DNA of 64,000 nt. Source: Leptodactylus fallax (taxonomy: Eukaryota; Chordata; Amphibia; Anura; Leptodactylidae). The stretch is taken from assembly GCA_947044405.1 (NCBI GenBank), contig CAMRHE010000321.1:1116001-1180000 (forward strand). Reading direction: 5' to 3'. Below, in pieces: positions 45,860 through 56,632 of this stretch (the first letter of the stretch is position 1; each line of letters opens with the position of its first letter). The notes beneath the pieces are model-generated. The model saw nothing but the letters and a program-made list of their open reading frames with translations, was not told where the DNA came from and made no database searches. The translations under genes and the position numbers were made by a program.

Positions 45860-45898
45860 GACTGATGAAAGGTGAAACTCACCCAAAACGTTGCAATA
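45860..45898 (+). ncRNA. Decayed hammerhead-ribozyme-like motif
   Basis: CTGATGA (45862-45868) is followed by a hairpin ggtga/tcacc (45871-45875 with 45879-45883) and then AAAACGTTG where a functional hammerhead would have GAAAC. The first G of the GAAA core is therefore lost. Hammerheads are known in terminal repeats of Penelope-like retroelements, which is why I attribute the surrounding sequence to one. Confidence 0.45.
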
Positions 45899-46030
45899 AG
45901 CCTTATTTTGTATTATGCGGCATTCAACTGTATTACTCATGGATTATTGAAAACAATTATTAAATAAGCAAGCTCATAAAAAAAGCTCATCACCGGAGAC
46001 CGGAGTGCTGTCCATCTCTAGAAAATAAAG

Positions 46031-47400
46031 GTAACCAGTCATTTTATTGCACAGTGAACACAGTTAAAATGAAACCAAAAGAAATGGCAGAATTGTGTCT
46101 TTTTCCTATTCTATTTAGCTTTAAAATACATTCCTGTATATTGATCATTTAATAGTATCACCAAAAAATACAACTCCCCTGTAAACGATATGCTCTCATA
46201 TGGCTATGTTAAAAACTGAAAAACAAAAATGGCCATCTCCAAGAGGTAAAAAATTCCTACCAATTTTCTATTGTAGAATCTGTGGCACTTCTTCACATAG
46301 CTGGTTCCATTCACCATACAGAACAGCAAGTCATCATTGCATGTCAAATGAAAGCTGGATGTGGTAAAATAAAGGATATAGGATGGGGATACAAACTGAA
46401 CTTCTCTTATAGAGGGGGGCAGGTATTTTAACATTGCAGTAAAAGTCCAACTCACAGGTTGTAATAATGGTTCTTCCTTCATGTTTCAATTTATACACCC
46501 TACCTGATTCAGGAGTAGTCTATAATAAGTTTAGGTTTAACAATAGGTTTAGCTAAGCTTATCCTGGCAGCAGCCTACGCCTGATGGCACCATTTTGGTG
46601 GGAATACTGATCTAGTATAGTGTTTAATAGCAGCAACCAGTGCCAATATCAAGTACAATAATTCTGTACACACTCTAGAAAGGTATTCTGTATTCTGTGT
46701 CAGGTGAAATGAAGTATAGTGGGACAGTGCCATGCTGCTCAGTCTACCAATGGTTTATAAAGCCACATTTTAATGAAATGATGTACAGTATTTGCAAGTA
46801 GATTAGTATCCAATGTAGGATATTTGTTTAGAAAAAGTTATTACTATTTGGAACATGTGACATTTAGGTATGAATAGATTAGAACAGGCAATCTATTGTG
46901 TAATCTAGAGGCATGGATAAAATGGACTAAAATGTATCCAAGATTATCAAAAACTATGTAATCTATAAAAAGTAGATGTATCAGCTGCTCTATTTTCCAG
47001 TGCAATCCACCTTACCAAGAAAATAAGTTTGTTTTCTCTCTTCTTGCACATCTTGCTCATTGGGGTTTAATGAGCAATTCATAGCAGATGATTGAGATGG
47101 ATATTTCTGTAACTTCAGAAAATGATGGGCTATATGCAGACAATCACTGCGCAGCATAAAGCCACTGTGCTGGAGTTACAGAAATATCAAACCAGCCTGG
47201 AGGGAAGGCAGCTCTCCTGCTCCTAAGAAAGACAAAGATATATCATTGATAGTGTAAATCCACAATATTGGATTGGGGTCCTTCATTCCACCAGAGAACA
47301 TAATGTTGAGATTGTACCCACATCTATAAAGAGCATGTATGCATCCACTTTTAATTAATTTGTAATAGTTGTTAATATAATATGAAGAACACAAGAAAAA
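46031..47400. other. No gene recognised
   Basis: 46140-46210 carries a short piece of the frog array repeat in reverse (ctcatatggctatgtt). The rest is AT-rich. A near-repeat of ggagttacagaaatatc and gatatttctgtaacttc (47094-47120 and 47171-47188) makes an inverted pair of ~18 bases. No coding or RNA feature could be supported. Confidence 0.45.
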
Positions 47401-48890
47401 ATGTAACCTGGCACCCGTAGAAGCTATGGGAAGCCATACAGGTCAGCTGCAGCTCTTACCCAGGGACCAACCTACAACGTAGGTGGTAATAATGTGTAGA
47501 GAGGTATAAAATGGGGGAGAAAAAAAACTGGGAAGATTTTAGAGTGCTGCTGAGCAATAAAGAAGGACTTGGATTGAAGTGAACACACTTTATTGGTTCC
47601 AGTAGGATGTACAGAGGCAAAGCGCTCTTTGATATAGTCTGAAGTGTTCTGAACAACAATGCCCCCGCCTTAGCTTTTATCTCTGAGGTTATTAGAGGGA
47701 GGGATATGGTTATTTGCTAGATTTTGAAATTCATTGTGAACAAGTGAAAAAAATGTTTCTATTGCTGGTCCTTTGTGGTGGGTTGGGTTGAAATTTGACA
47801 GGGGGCGTACATCAGCAGGGATAGGTGCTAATAGGGAGGAACTAGCTGGTGAGTCATCTAGTGTTGCAGAGGAAGATACTGAAAAGTCTCAATACTGTAA
47901 ATTGACGGCTATATGAATTTAAATCAAGGAATAGTTGGAAGCCATTAGGTTGAGCTGTGGGGCAAAAAGATAGGCCTTTATTAAGTAATTTGTGTTTGTC
48001 TGAAGTAAGTTGGTACGTGGATAGACTAAATAATTTGATGGGTGAAGTATGTTCCTGTCTCAGGGAAGGTTCCTTCTTTTGGATCTTGGGTTTACCTCTG
48101 ACCTCTACACCCTCTGGGTTGGTCTTTTCTGCTGGTGGTGAAAAATTGGGTTATGGTGGTGGAACAGGTGATTGGGGATAATATTGTGGTGGTCGACTGA
48201 TGGCTTGGGAGTGAGTGGGAAATGGGGAGCATGGTGAGCTGTGAGGGAAGGGCCAAAAAAGAATCCACTGATGGATTGGTGGACCCCGTGGGAATGCTAG
48301 GAAGGCCAATGGAGAGTGATTGGGAATGACTGGATTTGGAGACTGGTGTGCCTGAATCAGAGGTACTTTGTGGTAAGGGATTGGCAGGAGGGGATGGTGT
48401 GGAAATAGGTGAGAAAGGATCCTCATATGTGGAGATTTGGGAGAGGTCTAGGTCAAGGTCTGATGGGTTATTTGATAATTGGGAAAGGTGATTGTCTAGT
48501 TCAGAGGCCTTGAAAGCTCCTGTCTAAATGAGGGGTGTCCATTAGTTTGGTGGAAGTGGAGTGTCTAAAGAATCTCAGAAGGGGTTTCCTATTGGACTTG
48601 GTTCAAGTAATGTGGTGTAAGGAAGGAATAGGAGATGAGTTGTGTAAAGTACTGGAAGTAGACTGGATAGGAGCAACTTCCAGTGTACTGGGAGTATCAA
48701 TTGTATCCCTGGGGTTTTCTTTTATTTCCTTTGTTTCCGGATGGTTCTTGATCACTAGATTCAAATGTGATCAAGGGTCTACTAGATCTAGTGACGAAGA
48801 ACCAAAGAAGATCAAAGTTGGAAAAATTTGTGAGACTTTCTTATGGGCTTTATTTTTATGTGCTTTCTATGTGTCGGTATGATTATGGGG
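47401..48890 (-). pseudogene. PLE N-terminal coding region, minus-strand copy
   Basis: Translated on the minus strand, about 48530-47800 gives DLSQISTYEDP, a Pro/Ser-rich linker, then PSVDSFLALPSQLTMLPISH and STTTILSPITCSTTITQFF. These clearly correspond to EISQISIYDDPSP, SIDSFLALLSQLTMSPISQ and STTSLLSPITSSTTITQLF encoded on the plus strand at 51540-51840. This is the poorly conserved N-terminal part upstream of the Penelope reverse transcriptase. Stops and frameshifts are frequent, and no reverse transcriptase follows before 47400. Confidence 0.65.
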
Positions 48891-48904
48891 ATATCAAATT
48901 TAGG

Positions 48905-49081
48905 TTAAGGCCCCACATTGCAAGCCACAGCCAAAAAGTGCTGTTGGAAATCAGCGGCAGAAACGCATTGCGGTTTTTCCAGCAGCCCTTTTCAAAGAAA
49001 GTCTGAAGTGTTTTCACTCCATCGGACCGCCGCAGAAAAATAGGGGTATTGTGCATGTAGAAAACCGAGGAATAGCACATG
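48905..49081. mobile_element. TTAA MITE, half copy
   Basis: Starts TTAA then ggccccacattgcaagcc, with cattgcggtttttccagcag as in the copies at 1-508 and 24917-25509. It stops at the TA where the next Tc1 begins and does not resume behind it. Confidence 0.6.
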
Positions 49082-49083
49082 TA

Positions 49084-50650
49084 CAGTCATGGCCAAAAGT
49101 TTTGAGAATGACACAAATATTATATTTTCACATGATCTGCTGCCCTCTGGTTTTTATGTGTGTTTGTCAGATGTTTTTATCACATACAGAAATATAATTG
49201 CATTCATATTATGAGTAACAGAAGCTTATATTGACAGTTAGAATGAGTTAATGCAGCAAGTCAATATTTGCAGTGTTGACCCTTCTTCTTCAGGACCTCT
49301 GCAATTCTCCCTGGCATGCTCTCAATCAACTTCTGGACCAAATCCTGACTGATAGCAGTCCATTCTTGCAGAATCAATGCTTTAATTTTGTCTGAATTTG
49401 TTGGTTTTTGTTTGTCCACCCGTCTCTTGATGATTGACCACAAGTTCTCAATGGGATTAAGATCTGGGGAGTTTCCAGGCCATGGACCCAAAATCTCTAT
49501 GTTTTGTTCCCTGAGCCATTTAGTTATCACCTTTGCTTTATGGCAAGGTGCTCCATCATGCTGGAAAAGGCATTGTTGAGCGCCAAACTGCTCTTGGACG
49601 GTTGGGAGAAGTTGCTCTTGGAGGACATTCTGGTACCATTCTTTATTCATGGCTGTGTTTTTAGGCAAGACTGTGAGAGAGCCGATTCCCTTGGCTGAGA
49701 AGCAACCCCACACATGAATGGTTTCAGGATGCTTTACAGTTGGCATGAGACAAGACTGGTGGTAGCGCTCACCTCTTCTTCTCCGAATAAGCTGTTTTCC
49801 AGATGTTCCAAACAATCGAAAAGGGGATTCATCAGAGAAAATGACTTTACCCCAGTCCTCAGCAGTCCACTCCCTGTACCTTTTGCAGAATATCAGTCTG
49901 TCCCTGATATTTTTTCTGGAGAGAAGTGGCTTCTTTGCTGCCCTCCTTGAGACCAGGCCTTGCTCCAAGAGTCTCCGCCTCACAGTGCATGCAGATGCAC
50001 TCACACCTGCCTGCTGCCATTCCTCAGCAAGCTCTGCACTGCTGGTAGCCCCATCCCGCAGCTGAAACACTTTTAAGAGACGGTCCTGCCGCTTGCTGGT
50101 CTTTCTTGGGCGCCCTGGAGCCTTTTTGGCACCAATGGAACCTCTCTCCTTGAAGTTCTTGATGACGCGATAGATTGTTGACTGAGGTGCAATCTTTCTA
50201 GCTGCAATACTCTTCCCAGTTAGGCCATTTTTGTGCAGTGCAATGATGACTGCACGTGTTTCTTTAGAGATAACCATGGTTAACAGAAGAGAAACAATGA
50301 TGGCAAGCACCAGCCTCCTTTTAAAGTGTCCAGTGGTGTCATTCTTACTTAATCATGACAGATTGATCTCCAGCCCTGTCCTCATCAACACCCACACCTG
50401 TGTTAATGGAGCAATCACTGAAACGATGTTAGGTGGTCCTTTTAAGGCAGGGCTGCAATGATGTTGAAATGTGTTTTGGGGGATAAAGTTCATTTTCTAG
50501 GCAAATATTGACTTTGCAAGTAATTGCTGTTAAGCTGATCACTCTTTATAACATTCTGGAGTATATGCAAATTGCCATTAGAAAAACTGAAGCAGTAGAC
50601 TTTGTAAAAATTAATATTTGTATCATTCTCAAAACTTTTGGCCATGACTG
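49084..50650 (-). mobile_element. Complete Tc1/mariner element with intact transposase
   Basis: TA at 49082-49083 and 50651-50652. The ends cagtcatggccaaaagtttt are matched perfectly over 28 bases, with similarity continuing to about 75. One uninterrupted transposase gene from a lineage distinct from the other Tc1 copies in the window. Confidence 0.95.
49261..50277 (-). CDS. Intact Tc1-like transposase with DD35E spacing
   Basis: 338 residues from ATG at 50277 (MVISKETRAVIIALHKNG); an in-frame ATG 33 bases upstream would add 11 hydrophobic residues outside the family pattern. N-terminal HTH at about 5-45 (GKSIAARKIAPQSTIYRVIK), GRPRK at 55-59, second HTH near 75-120. The catalytic residues are D149 (IFSDESPFRLFG), D241 (FQHDGAPCHKAK) and E277 ([10 protein letters not shown]). 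By my count 35 residues separate the last two, one more than the usual 34, because of an extra residue around ILGPWPGNS. The usual glycine box is replaced by VKHPETIHVWG. It ends KKKGQHCKY. No stop or frameshift. Confidence 0.95.
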   Translation of the reverse strand: MVISKETRAVIIALHKNGLTGKSIAARKIAPQSTIYRVIKNFKERGSIGAKKAPGRPRKTSKRQDRLLKVFQLRDGATSSAELAEEWQQAGVSASACTVRRRLLEQGLVSRRAAKKPLLSRKNIRDRLIFCKRYREWTAEDWGKVIFSDESPFRLFGTSGKQLIRRRRGERYHQSCLMPTVKHPETIHVWGCFSAKGIGSLTVLPKNTAMNKEWYQNVLQEQLLPTVQEQFGAQQCLFQHDGAPCHKAKVITKWLREQNIEILGPWPGNSPDLNPIENLWSIIKRRVDKQKPTNSDKIKALILQEWTAISQDLVQKLIESMPGRIAEVLKKKGQHCKY

Positions 50651-50652
50651 TA

Positions 50653-51010
50653 CAATGGGTAACTGAAGATGGGAAATGGATAGGCAAGAGAAAGGGCAAA
50701 GGGGTGGCAGCGTATTGCAATAGAGAATGGAAGTAGGTAAACAAAGGAAGAGGTGGAGTAAGAGAGAGTTGAAAAACCAAGATATACAAATAGATTGAGA
50801 ATAAAAAAAAGTAAAAAGAATAAAATGAATGATGAAATATGGAAAAATAAGTGAATGATGAGAAAATAAATTAAAAAATAATAATAAATGAATATATGTA
50901 AAGGAAATTATAAAATGATAACATGAAGCAGTGTGTTATGCTGTGTGAATATTGCTATATTTGTTGTTATATGTAGGCAAAAAACAAGCACCAAACCCTA
51001 ACTTGATATG
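50653..51010 (-). repeat. Left inverted terminal repeat of PLE copy B
   Basis: Reverse complement of 57585-57686 joined to 60270-60500. Shared pieces are caatgggtaact, aatattgcaatacgctgcc in reverse, gaagcagtgtgttatgctgt and gcaaaaaacaagcacc. PLE terminal repeats are known in inverted as well as direct arrangement. Two Tc1 elements have since split the right-hand copy. Confidence 0.65.
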
Positions 51011-51180
51011 AAAATGATCGGTAATAAATAATGATACATATAATCATAAATAATAAATCATAAACTATATGGGGTAACTATAACTCCTCACACATTCTAT
51101 CACAAAAATACTGACACACCAACTAATTAAACAACAACTTCCATAACTAATGGTACTCTACCTACACCTAAAAAAGACAA

Positions 51181-52850
51181 ATGCCCAACATCTCTAAAGA
51201 TTCCCCCAAACCCAAATCATTCCTTAACCTAGAACACAGAAGGACCTTTAATAGAAAAGCATCTCAGACACCCATTAAGACTCTCAATTCCAAGCCCTCG
51301 TACACCATCCAAGGTGCATCACGCACCCTCTGCCCACCTCCCTTGGAGGATGGCCATTCTAATCTAGTCACTTCTAATTTAACCCCCTCCAAACCACCTA
51401 GTTCTGATTTACACTATCAACCAGTGTCAATGGGTCTAATTCCCACCAATGCCTTTAAGACCACAGATTTGGATATCCATCTCAATAATTTATCCTTGTC
51501 CACAAAAACCGATGGTCCTATAACCATTGTCCCCATTACAGACATGTTGGAGATCTCCCAAATTTCAATCTATGATGACCCTTCCCCTTTCCCCTAAACT
51601 AACACTCAAACCTAAATTTCCCATGAATCCCACTTTCCCTATCCCTAATAAACCCAATTTTCACCAAGGGGACACTATGTTATCTTCCAGTAACAACTCC
51701 ATAGATTCTTTTTTAGCCCTGCTCTCCCAACTGACCATGTCCCCAATATCACAATCATTACCAACAAAACAATCCACAACATCCCTCTTATCACCTATAA
51801 CCAGCTCCACTACAATTACTCAATTATTTCAAACCAACTGACATATTTCAACAAAAAGAAAAACCGACCAAGAGGATCCCGAGGTGGAACTAAAAGGTCA
51901 AAATCCCAAAAGACGAAACCCAGGATAGCACAAAAACTAAAATATTTAATCTTTCACAATCTCAGTTCTGAAGAAATTAGTCTTCTCAGTAAAGGTTTAT
52001 CCATCTGCCCCACTGAACCCACCCAATGGTTTTCAATTATTTATAGACCTAAATGCCTTCATTAGACATTTTACACTCATAAGGCACTTTACCATTTCCA
52101 AAACTAATCCTGGATCCTCTTCACTAATTACTTCTATTGATACTAATTTTATATTACACCCTATGCCTGTGGATGTACACCCATTCTTGACCTTCAACCC
52201 AACTGACTACAGGGGCTCTGTAATTCATACATTCTTTACCTTGGTCAATGAAAAATTTCAAAAGTTGGAATCAAGTCCCCCAAAAGAACCTTTCACTATC
52301 AGAACATAAGGCTCTGATCAACGTGAAAAAGAAGTCAGACATAGTGATTCACCCTGCGGACAAAGGGGGTGGGATAGTCATCCAAAATCTTGGAGACTAC
52401 ATAACTAAAGCTATCCACCTCCTAGATGACAGAGTTTTACGAAGTTCAATCCAAAAATCGACTCCCCATATATACTCTAAAATATAGAGATCTCATTAAC
52501 CGAGCCATAGCTTCTAAACTTCTCAATAAAAAATGAGAAGACATTTCTTTAAGTCATTGAGCCCCCTATATTTTTTCTATCACCTCCCAAAAGTACATAA
52601 AAGTACAAAGTTATCCTCCTCCCAGTCGACCCATCATATCAGAGATTGGTTGATTAACAAGCAACCTGTCTAATTTTATCGATCATTATCTCCAAAACCT
52701 GGTAACCCAACTTCCCTCATATCTAAAAGACTCAACTTATCAAAGAACTCCAATACTTCAACACCACACACCAACCGAAAGAAGGGTGGTCTTTATTAAC
52801 ATCTGATGTCTCCGCACTATACTATAATATTCTGCATGAACATGGATTAA
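51181..52850 (+). pseudogene. PLE copy B: N-terminal region and first half of the reverse transcriptase
   Basis: Open from 51181 for 138 residues (MPNISKDSPKPKS ... ISIYDDPSPFP), then continuing in other frames. Penelope reverse-transcriptase-type motifs appear from about 52030: NGFQLFIDLNAFIRH, a VIHPADKGGGIVIQ block near 52340, a FYHLPKVHKS block near 52570 and LLTSDVSALYYNILHEHGL at 52795-52850. Numerous stops and frameshifts. The coding sequence breaks off exactly where a second PLE is inserted and resumes at 56633. Confidence 0.75.
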
Positions 52851-52853
52851 CTG

Positions 52854-54069
52854 TCTAAATTTCAGGAGTGAATTGATAGAGTAGAAAATAATAAAACTTC
52901 ACTTTTATTTCTTATATAAATAAAAATAAATCTAAAATCGTATTAGAAAGACGAGACTCACTAGTGCTCCCAAGTGCTACCATGTGATTAGTGAAAGAGA
53001 AGGGATGAGATCACATAAATTGCATATATAGTGTGCACTAATATTTATAGATGCCCAAAGCAAATATTAGCCCTGCTATTTTATTTTCTAATGACCATAA
53101 TAATGAGAGCAACATGAGTCATATAGTTAATAGCATTAGTGTCATTTAAAGGGATTGTATGAAGGGTAGCTAAAACAAAACAAACAGGGAGGGGTTAAAC
53201 AAACAAAACAGGGAGCTAAGACAAACAAACAGGGAGGGATTCGTTTAGTATTCAGCAAAAGTCCTCATATTGCTTCTCATAACAGCTGAGACAGCGTCTA
53301 CTCTGCTTGAGGTATAAGTATATTCTTGTGCCTCACATAAAGCCTCAAATGTATATGGACACACAGTCAGTCAGAACTGTGTGTTACCTGGCACTGAGGA
53401 TTCACCAGATATACTCCACTGGCAAGTTATAGCGGAATACACCCTCAGTAGGGTAATTTTGTCAGCACCTCACAGCCTCCCAGCACCCTTTTCACATACA
53501 CCTCTATCTGACACCTATAGCACACATTTAAAAGTCTCTCCCTAAGTGCTAAAGAGTTAAAATAAAAAAAAGCCGTACGCGTTTCACCAGCCATTGCTGG
53601 ATCATCAGGGGACTAAAGCAGTATAACCTCTCAGTCTGAGAGTGAAATGGCAATGGCGCCGGAGTCTCAAGAAAGCCTTCCTTAAAACGGGGGCTAAGCC
53701 CCGCCCACAGGGCGTGCCACATGACGTCACGTCCAATCATTATGCGGGGGAGGCGGATCCATAGCCGATGCTCCTCCCCCTCACATTCGTCATCCGAGGT
53801 GCTCCTCCCAGGGGCAGGGAAGCTGTCAGTGTCGTCATGGAGACATAGAAGCGTGTCTCCTATGTTTACATCGTGCTGTCATCTCTCTGATCCTAATTGT
53901 AGGCAGTTGGAGCAGGAAACACAGAAGTCATGTTATCAAGAAATTCATGTGTATTGTCTAATATTATGCTTAAACACATAAGATGCTTGATCTATACCGC
54001 ACCAGCACTTCTCAGTTCAGCAGTACATACTGTATAAATGTTAAAGCACAACAGATATCAAATCCAGAT
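52854..54069 (-). repeat. Left arm of the ~1.2-kb inverted terminal repeats
   Basis: Starts tctaaatttcagg and ends ...aaatccagat. It is the reverse complement of 55339-56548 with scattered differences (for example cttgaggtat against cctcaggcag; ttgggagc retained). The long open frames inside it (53721-53981) reappear in the other arm, so they reflect repeat sequence and not genes. Confidence 0.85.
53572..53613 (-). ncRNA. Hammerhead-ribozyme-like motif (left arm)
   Basis: Minus-strand counterpart of the motif at 55788-55830, with the same core: CTGATGA, a ccagc-aatg-gctgg hairpin, GAAACGCGTA. Confidence 0.6.
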
Positions 54070-54842
54070 TTAGGGACCGCGGATACCCAGATAACACACT
54101 AAAGGGAGCTTTCCAACACGCTATAACATGTGATCAAAGAGAGCTTTTGATCCCAAAGAGACATAGTCAGAACATAAAATCTGATAATGTAACTAGAATT
54201 GTTGGAACTTTTGATAATATGCATCAAGAGACTAGGGAAATACTTGGTAAATATTGAGGGATATTACTCCAGGACGATGATCTGAAAGAGATTTTAGGAT
54301 CCACCCCCCAGATCACTTATAGACGTGGGAAGAGTTTAAAGGACAGGATGGTTAGGAGTCATTACGTTGCCCCTAAATCAACGGTGAATTGGCTTAGCCA
54401 GAAACCTAATGGCACCTTCAGATGTGGCAACTGTATCGCATGTGGACAGGTACAAAAAACTAAAACAGCAACATGTGCAATTACTGGTGAGGTCTGCCAA
54501 ATTAACGACTGTCGTAGTAAAGGAGTGATCTATCTAGCACAGTGTCCCTGTCCAAAAGATTACATAGGTAAGACTAAACGTGAATTTAGGGTAAGGATAA
54601 GGGAGCACTTTAATGATATTCTCAACAATCGGGACACACCAATAGCTAAACATGCGCATAGCCACCATGACGGACAACCTGAATCCTTCAGATTCATAGG
54701 ATTGCAACTGATCCGACCACCAGGAAGGGGTGGCAATTGGGATAGACTTCTGCTGCAACATGAATGCAGATGGATTCACCGTTTTAAATCGACATCCCCG
54801 GGGGGAATTAACGAATGCTTGTCCTTCACTCCATTTTTATGA
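54070..54842 (+). pseudogene. PLE copy C: truncated protein with GIY-YIG endonuclease
   Basis: Homologous codons start near 54070 (RGYPDNTLKGAFQHA), pass an in-frame TGA at 54255-54257, and continue as an open frame 54348-54842 (164 residues). The latter has a Cys pair motif CGNCIACG, then the GIY-YIG nuclease core KGVIYLAQCPCPKDYIGKT, the conserved RVRIREH block, KHAHSHHDG and a C-terminal WIHRFKSTSPGGINE. The GIY-YIG domain nicks target DNA for Penelope integration. The reverse transcriptase is absent because of 5' truncation. The nuclease part itself looks well kept. Confidence 0.82.
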
Positions 54843-55338
54843 TTCCCTGTAATATTTTGGAGTTAGGGAATATATATACTCAGGATGGATGCATTATGAT
54901 GCTGTCCACATGAAACATGTCTTCAGGGGTGAGGGAATAAAAGTGTAACCCCCCCCCCCCCCCCGACATATCTCTTTGAGTATATTTATTATATCTACTA
55001 TGGCACATACCCTAAATCTGATGACATTATTAGGAATCCTCTTATCCATTTTTCTGGTATATCTGTGTGATATACATTTCCTTTGGGAAATGGGAAAATA
55101 TTGTATCTCATATATGGGCAATTCACTGTAACTGTATAGTGAACATAATATTTAGATATATGCTGAGTGACTTTCACTCTAGTATTAGTATGGTGATCTA
55201 TGATTCATGGCTCTTATGGAGTTTAATGAGGATGGGTAATATAGATGGCACCTTGATAAATGTAAGCTCAGTTGGGGAATTATTGTTCATTGTAAAGGTG
55301 AATACGGACCCTGTCTACCTCTATTGATGCAATGTACC
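54843..55338 (+). other. PLE copy C 3' untranslated region
   Basis: Non-coding, with a long C run at 54949-54964 and no recognised motif, between the endonuclease stop and the right terminal repeat. Confidence 0.5.
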
Positions 55339-56548
55339 ATCTGGATTTTATATCTGTTGTGCTTTAACATTTATATGTACTGCTGAACTGAGAAGTGCTG
55401 GTGCGGTATAGATCAAGCATCTTATGTGTTTAAGCATAATATTAGACAATACACATGAATTTCTTGATAACATGACTTCTGTGTTTCCTGCTCCAACTGC
55501 CTACAATTAGGATCAGAGAGATGACAGCACGATGTAAACATAGGAGACACGCTTCTATGTCTCCATGACGACACTGACAGCTTCCCTGCCCCTGGGAGGA
55601 GCACCTCGGATGACAAATGTGAGGGGGAGGAGCATTGGCTATGGCTCCGCCTCCCCCGCATTATGATCGGACGTGACGTCATGTGACACGCCCTGTGGGC
55701 AGGGCTTAGCCCCGTTTTAAGGAAGGCTTTCTTGAGACTCCGGCGCCATTGCCATTTCACTCTCAGACTGAGAGGTTATACTGCTTTAGTCCCCTGATGA
55801 TCCAGCAATGGCTGGTGAAACGCGTACGGCTTTTTTTTATTTTAACTCTTTAGCACTTAGGGAGAGACTTTTAAATGTGTGCTATAGGTGTCAGATAGAG
55901 GTGTATGTGAAAAGGGTGCTGGGAGGCTGTGGGGTGCTGACAAAATTACCCTACTGAGGGTGTATTCCGCTATAACTTGCCAGTGGAGTATATCTGGTGA
56001 ATCCTCAGTGCCAGGTAACACACAGTTCTGACTGACTGTGTGTCCATATACATTTGAGGCTTTATTTGAGGCACAAGAATATACTTATACCTCAGGCAGA
56101 GTAGACGCTGTCTCAGCTGTTATGAGAAGCAATATGAGGACTTTTGCTGAATACTAAACGAATCCCTCCCTGTTTGTTTGTCTTAGCTCCCTGTTTTGTT
56201 TGTTTAACCCCTCCCTGTTTGTTTTGTTTTAGCTACCCTTCATACAATCCCTTTAAATGACACTAATGCTATTAACTATATGACTCATGTTGCTCTCATT
56301 ATTATGGTCATTAGAAAATAAAATAGCAGGGCTAATATTTGCTTTGGGCATCTATAAATATTAGTGCACAATATATATGCAATTTATGTGATCTCATCCC
56401 TTCTCTTTCACTAATCACATGGTAGCACTTGGGAGCACTAGTGAGTCTCGTCTTTCTAATATGATTTTATATTTATTTTTATTTATATAAGAAATAAAAG
56501 TGAAGTTTTATTATTTTCTACTCTATCAATTCCCTCCTGAAATTTAGA
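55339..56548 (+). repeat. Right arm of the ~1.2-kb inverted terminal repeats
   Basis: Plus-strand terminal repeat from atctggatttt to cctgaaatttaga, mirrored at 52854-54069. Followed by a 71-base tail (56549-56619) that is missing from the left side, then the target duplication. Confidence 0.85.
55788..55830 (+). ncRNA. Hammerhead-ribozyme-like motif (right arm)
   Basis: CTGATGA at 55794-55800; stem II ccagc (55802-55806) with gctgg (55811-55815) around aatg; GAAA at 55817-55820; a minimal stem III CGCGT; predicted cleavage after A55826. All core nucleotides of the CUGAUGA...GAAA fold are present. Weak points are a U-U pair at the base of stem II and a stem I with only a couple of pairs (cc 55791-55792 with gg 55828-55829), so self-cleavage may need a dimer or be lost. 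Confidence 0.62.
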
Positions 56549-56632
56549 TATATAAATCCTGATAGAGCTATAGACAGGGCTGGACCTCCTGTATTCAGAC
56601 TAACTGGTCTTTAACATTACATGGATTAACTG

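Larger units (their letters stand above)
52854..56619 (+). mobile_element. PLE copy C inserted into PLE copy B
   Basis: A 3.77-kb insertion flanked by the 13-bp duplication catggattaactg at 52841-52853 and 56620-56632. Removing the insertion and one repeat joins LHEHGLT to AIDHFLSQ, a sensible reverse-transcriptase sequence. It consists of an inverted terminal repeat, a 5'-truncated coding segment (GIY-YIG end of the PLE protein), a 3' region, a second terminal repeat in plus orientation and a 71-base tail. An inverted first repeat followed by a truncated body is a known Penelope insertion form. Confidence 0.82.

Noticed and set aside
48151..48426. Proline-rich 91-residue frame as a host gene
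   Set aside because: It aligns by eye with the N-terminal coding region of the PLE copy at 51181-51840.
53721..55760. Shared Ser/Cys-rich peptides at 53721-53981 and 55422-55760
   Set aside because: They come from the two arms of an inverted terminal repeat and diverge by frameshift; no family resemblance.
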